A stretch of 33,025 nucleotides of DNA. It comes from Candidatus Aminicenantota bacterium. GTDB taxonomy: Bacteria > Acidobacteriota > Aminicenantia > Aminicenantales > Aminicenantaceae. Of the stretch, positions 31,950 to 33,025 are shown piece by piece. The position numbers and the translations under genes are program-made. The notes beneath the pieces were generated by a model, which was not told the DNA's origin, made no database searches, and saw only the letters and a program-made list of their open reading frames with translations. Numbering within the stretch: the stretch's first letter is position 1; every line of letters begins with the position of its first letter. The stretch covers positions 1-33,025 of the forward strand of contig JAGGYH010000097.1 in NCBI GenBank assembly GCA_021162615.1. Direction: 5' to 3'.

Positions 31950-32769
31950 CGATGCTGGGCCACCGACTCTGGCTTTCTTCTATCCCGAATTCCTTTTTCA
32001 CTTCTTCTAAAGATTTTCCTTGTTGTATCAGATTCTTTATTCTTTCCTGTTTTTTCTCAAGGGAGTCTACGAGGCTCTGGATTTCCTTTTTATGGGCTAT
32101 TTCGCCGTGTCCGTGGATAAAGGTATCTGCTTCCAGTTCCAGAATTCCTTTTAATGTCTTGACCAGTCCGAAGGAATTTCCGTTTTTGTGTTTGTGTATC
32201 AGGGGATCCCTGTCCAGGAAAATAAGGTCTCCGAGAAACGCAACTTTCTGTTCTGGGAAAAAAACAACAATATCGCCGTCTGTATGGGCCGGGTAAAAGT
32301 AAATGAGTCTTATATTCTCTTCTCCGATGTAGAGGTCCAGCTCATTGCTGAATGTGATGTTTGGCAGATGTTCTCTCAATTCTTGATCTTCAAATGCTTT
32401 ATCCATATGTTGAAGGGTATTGCTGTGAGCTATGATGTCAATTCCTTTGGGAAAGCCTGAAAGACCGTTTACATGGTCTCCATCGCTGTGAGTGAGGATT
32501 ACATATTTGACAGGATTTGGAGTGAGCTTTTTGATCTCTCCTATCATTTGAACAGCTGATTCCCTGGTCATTTTTGCGTCAATGACAACGACTTGATTTT
32601 CTCCGATAAAAAACCCGGTGTTAGCACCGCTGCCCCCTGTAACCTCATAAATACTTTCTGTGACTTTTGTAATTTCAAGGGGAGGTGTTTCTCTCTGTGC
32701 CTGTGTATACAGGGGAAAAAGTGAAGCGGCAGCAAAGAGAATAATAAAAAGCCTTCTGTATTTTTTCAT
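31915..32769 (-). CDS. Exported metallo-beta-lactamase-fold hydrolase
   Basis: 284 aa with a signal peptide (MKKYRRLFIILFAAASLFPL). MBL motifs: THSDGDHVNG (H94, D98, H99; the usual second His is D96), H162 in AHTDGD, D181 in LGDLIF and H221 in HGHGE. The C-terminal tail is helical and charged. AGGAGG precedes the ATG. It is closer to general periplasmic MBL hydrolases than to clinical beta-lactamases; antibiotic hydrolysis is not implied. The frameshifted hydrolase gene overlaps its 3' end on the same strand, so the two probably formed an operon. Confidence 0.88.
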   Translation of the reverse strand: MKKYRRLFIILFAAASLFPLYTQAQRETPPLEITKVTESIYEVTGGSGANTGFFIGENQVVVIDAKMTRESAVQMIGEIKKLTPNPVKYVILTHSDGDHVNGLSGFPKGIDIIAHSNTLQHMDKAFEDQELREHLPNITFSNELDLYIGEENIRLIYFYPAHTDGDIVVFFPEQKVAFLGDLIFLDRDPLIHKHKNGNSFGLVKTLKGILELEADTFIHGHGEIAHKKEIQSLVDSLEKKQERIKNLIQQGKSLEEVKKEFGIEESQSRWPSIVEIIYEEIKKL

Positions 32770-32808
32770 TTTATCCTCCTAAAATTCAGATATGGATTAA
32801 ACTCCCTT

Positions 32809-32872
32809 TATGTCATCATAGAATATGGCTCTTTTTCATTCAACCATAATTTTATGGATTATTGATGACATA
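32809..32872. promoter_or_regulatory. Inverted-repeat pair around the MBL promoter
   Basis: TATGTCATCA (32809-32818) and TGATGACATA (32863-32872) are exact reverse complements. The first overlaps the -10 box of the minus-strand promoter, the second lies upstream of the -35 box. A third palindrome, CCATAA-TT-TTATGG (32844-32857), sits immediately upstream of the -35. The arrangement suits repression by a dimeric regulator, possibly with looping. Confidence 0.45.
32815..32843 (-). promoter_or_regulatory. Sigma70-like promoter for the MBL gene
   Basis: On the minus strand, TTGAAT (32838-32843), 17-base spacer, TATGAT (32815-32820), about 45 bases before the ATG at 32769. Confidence 0.55.
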
Positions 32873-32875
32873 TCT

Positions 32876-33025
32876 TTATAAGGATGAAGCTGAAAGAGAA
32901 AATTTGTGAATAATTATTTCCTCAGTGCTTTTTATTTCCAGTTGGTTCCCTCTGGCTTTTAATGTCTTTTTATCCGGCACCGCGATTGCGAGCTGTTTTT
33001 CTCCTTGTTCAATACGGTCTTCATA
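32876..33025 (-). CDS. 3' end of an unidentified gene (partial)
   Basis: The minus strand is open from the window edge for 49 codons to a TAA at 32876: YEDRIEQGEKQLAIAVPDKK then TLKARGNQLEIKSTEEIIIH. Charged, no motif recognised, and below the ORF-track cutoff because it is cut by the window. It could be the C-terminus of a real gene upstream of the MBL gene, or chance. Confidence 0.45.
   Translation of the reverse strand, partial: YEDRIEQGEKQLAIAVPDKKTLKARGNQLEIKSTEEIIIHKFSLSASSL

Overview
The window looks like chromosomal DNA of a Gram-negative bacterium of moderate G+C with an outer membrane. The best lineage guess is Acidobacteriota, particularly an Aminicenantes-type genome. The clues are a VWFA-related protein of the kind first named from Acidobacteria, two DUF5916 (CBM9-like plus beta-barrel) proteins, remnants of FtsX/MacB-type permeases, and many secreted M28, S9 and M14 peptidases and lipoproteins. 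This is inference from family content, not a phylogenetic result.

Layout. (a) 1-377: a non-coding repeat region with two identical 87-bp direct repeats (1-87, 267-353) around an AT-rich spacer that carries its own hairpin and 15-bp inverted repeat. (b) 378-13525, + strand: a long co-directional run with short gaps or overlaps. It encodes a beta-barrel protein, an M28 aminopeptidase, an iron-type alcohol dehydrogenase, a metallophosphoesterase lipoprotein, an S9 oligopeptidase, an M14 carboxypeptidase-like protein, an unrecognised four-helix membrane protein with a Lys/Glu tail, a second beta-barrel protein and a DUF4097 repeat protein. Most carry signal peptides, so it reads as a cell-envelope peptide-degradation unit. 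(c) 13533-17691, - strand: an exported MEMO-family protein, a decayed FtsX-type permease and a DUF5916 protein. (d) 17692-19752: tRNA-Arg(UCG), an internally deleted IS3-family transposase remnant, and a chimeric serine hydrolase. The hydrolase's N-terminus derives from an ABC permease and its last 61 codons are read from the antisense of the IS3 remnant. (e) 20215-26676: an FxLYD-like lipoprotein, an erythromycin-esterase-family lipoprotein, a ferritin-like protein, a VWFA-related protein and a second DUF5916 protein, several behind good sigma70-like promoters. (f) 26984-29076, + strand: a lipid-handling group of a flippase-like LPG_synthase_TM protein, a 56-aa membrane protein absent from the ORF track, and a PAP2 phosphatase. 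(g) 29091-33025, - strand: a DUF1846 protein, a frameshifted alpha/beta hydrolase-TPR gene, an exported metallo-beta-lactamase-fold hydrolase with a possible two-site operator, and the 3' end of an unidentified gene running off the window.

How it fits together: the exported peptidases and barrel proteins suggest life on external protein or peptides, with peptide trimming in the periplasm or at the cell surface. The most unusual locus is 18334-19752, where mobile-element decay and permease fragmentation seem to have built a new chimeric reading frame. No CRISPR array, rRNA, prophage or canonical defence system was seen. No complete novel system is claimed; the strongest candidates for something undescribed are the chimeric hydrolase, the PPC/KE-tail membrane protein in the peptidase run, and the paired 87-bp structured repeats.
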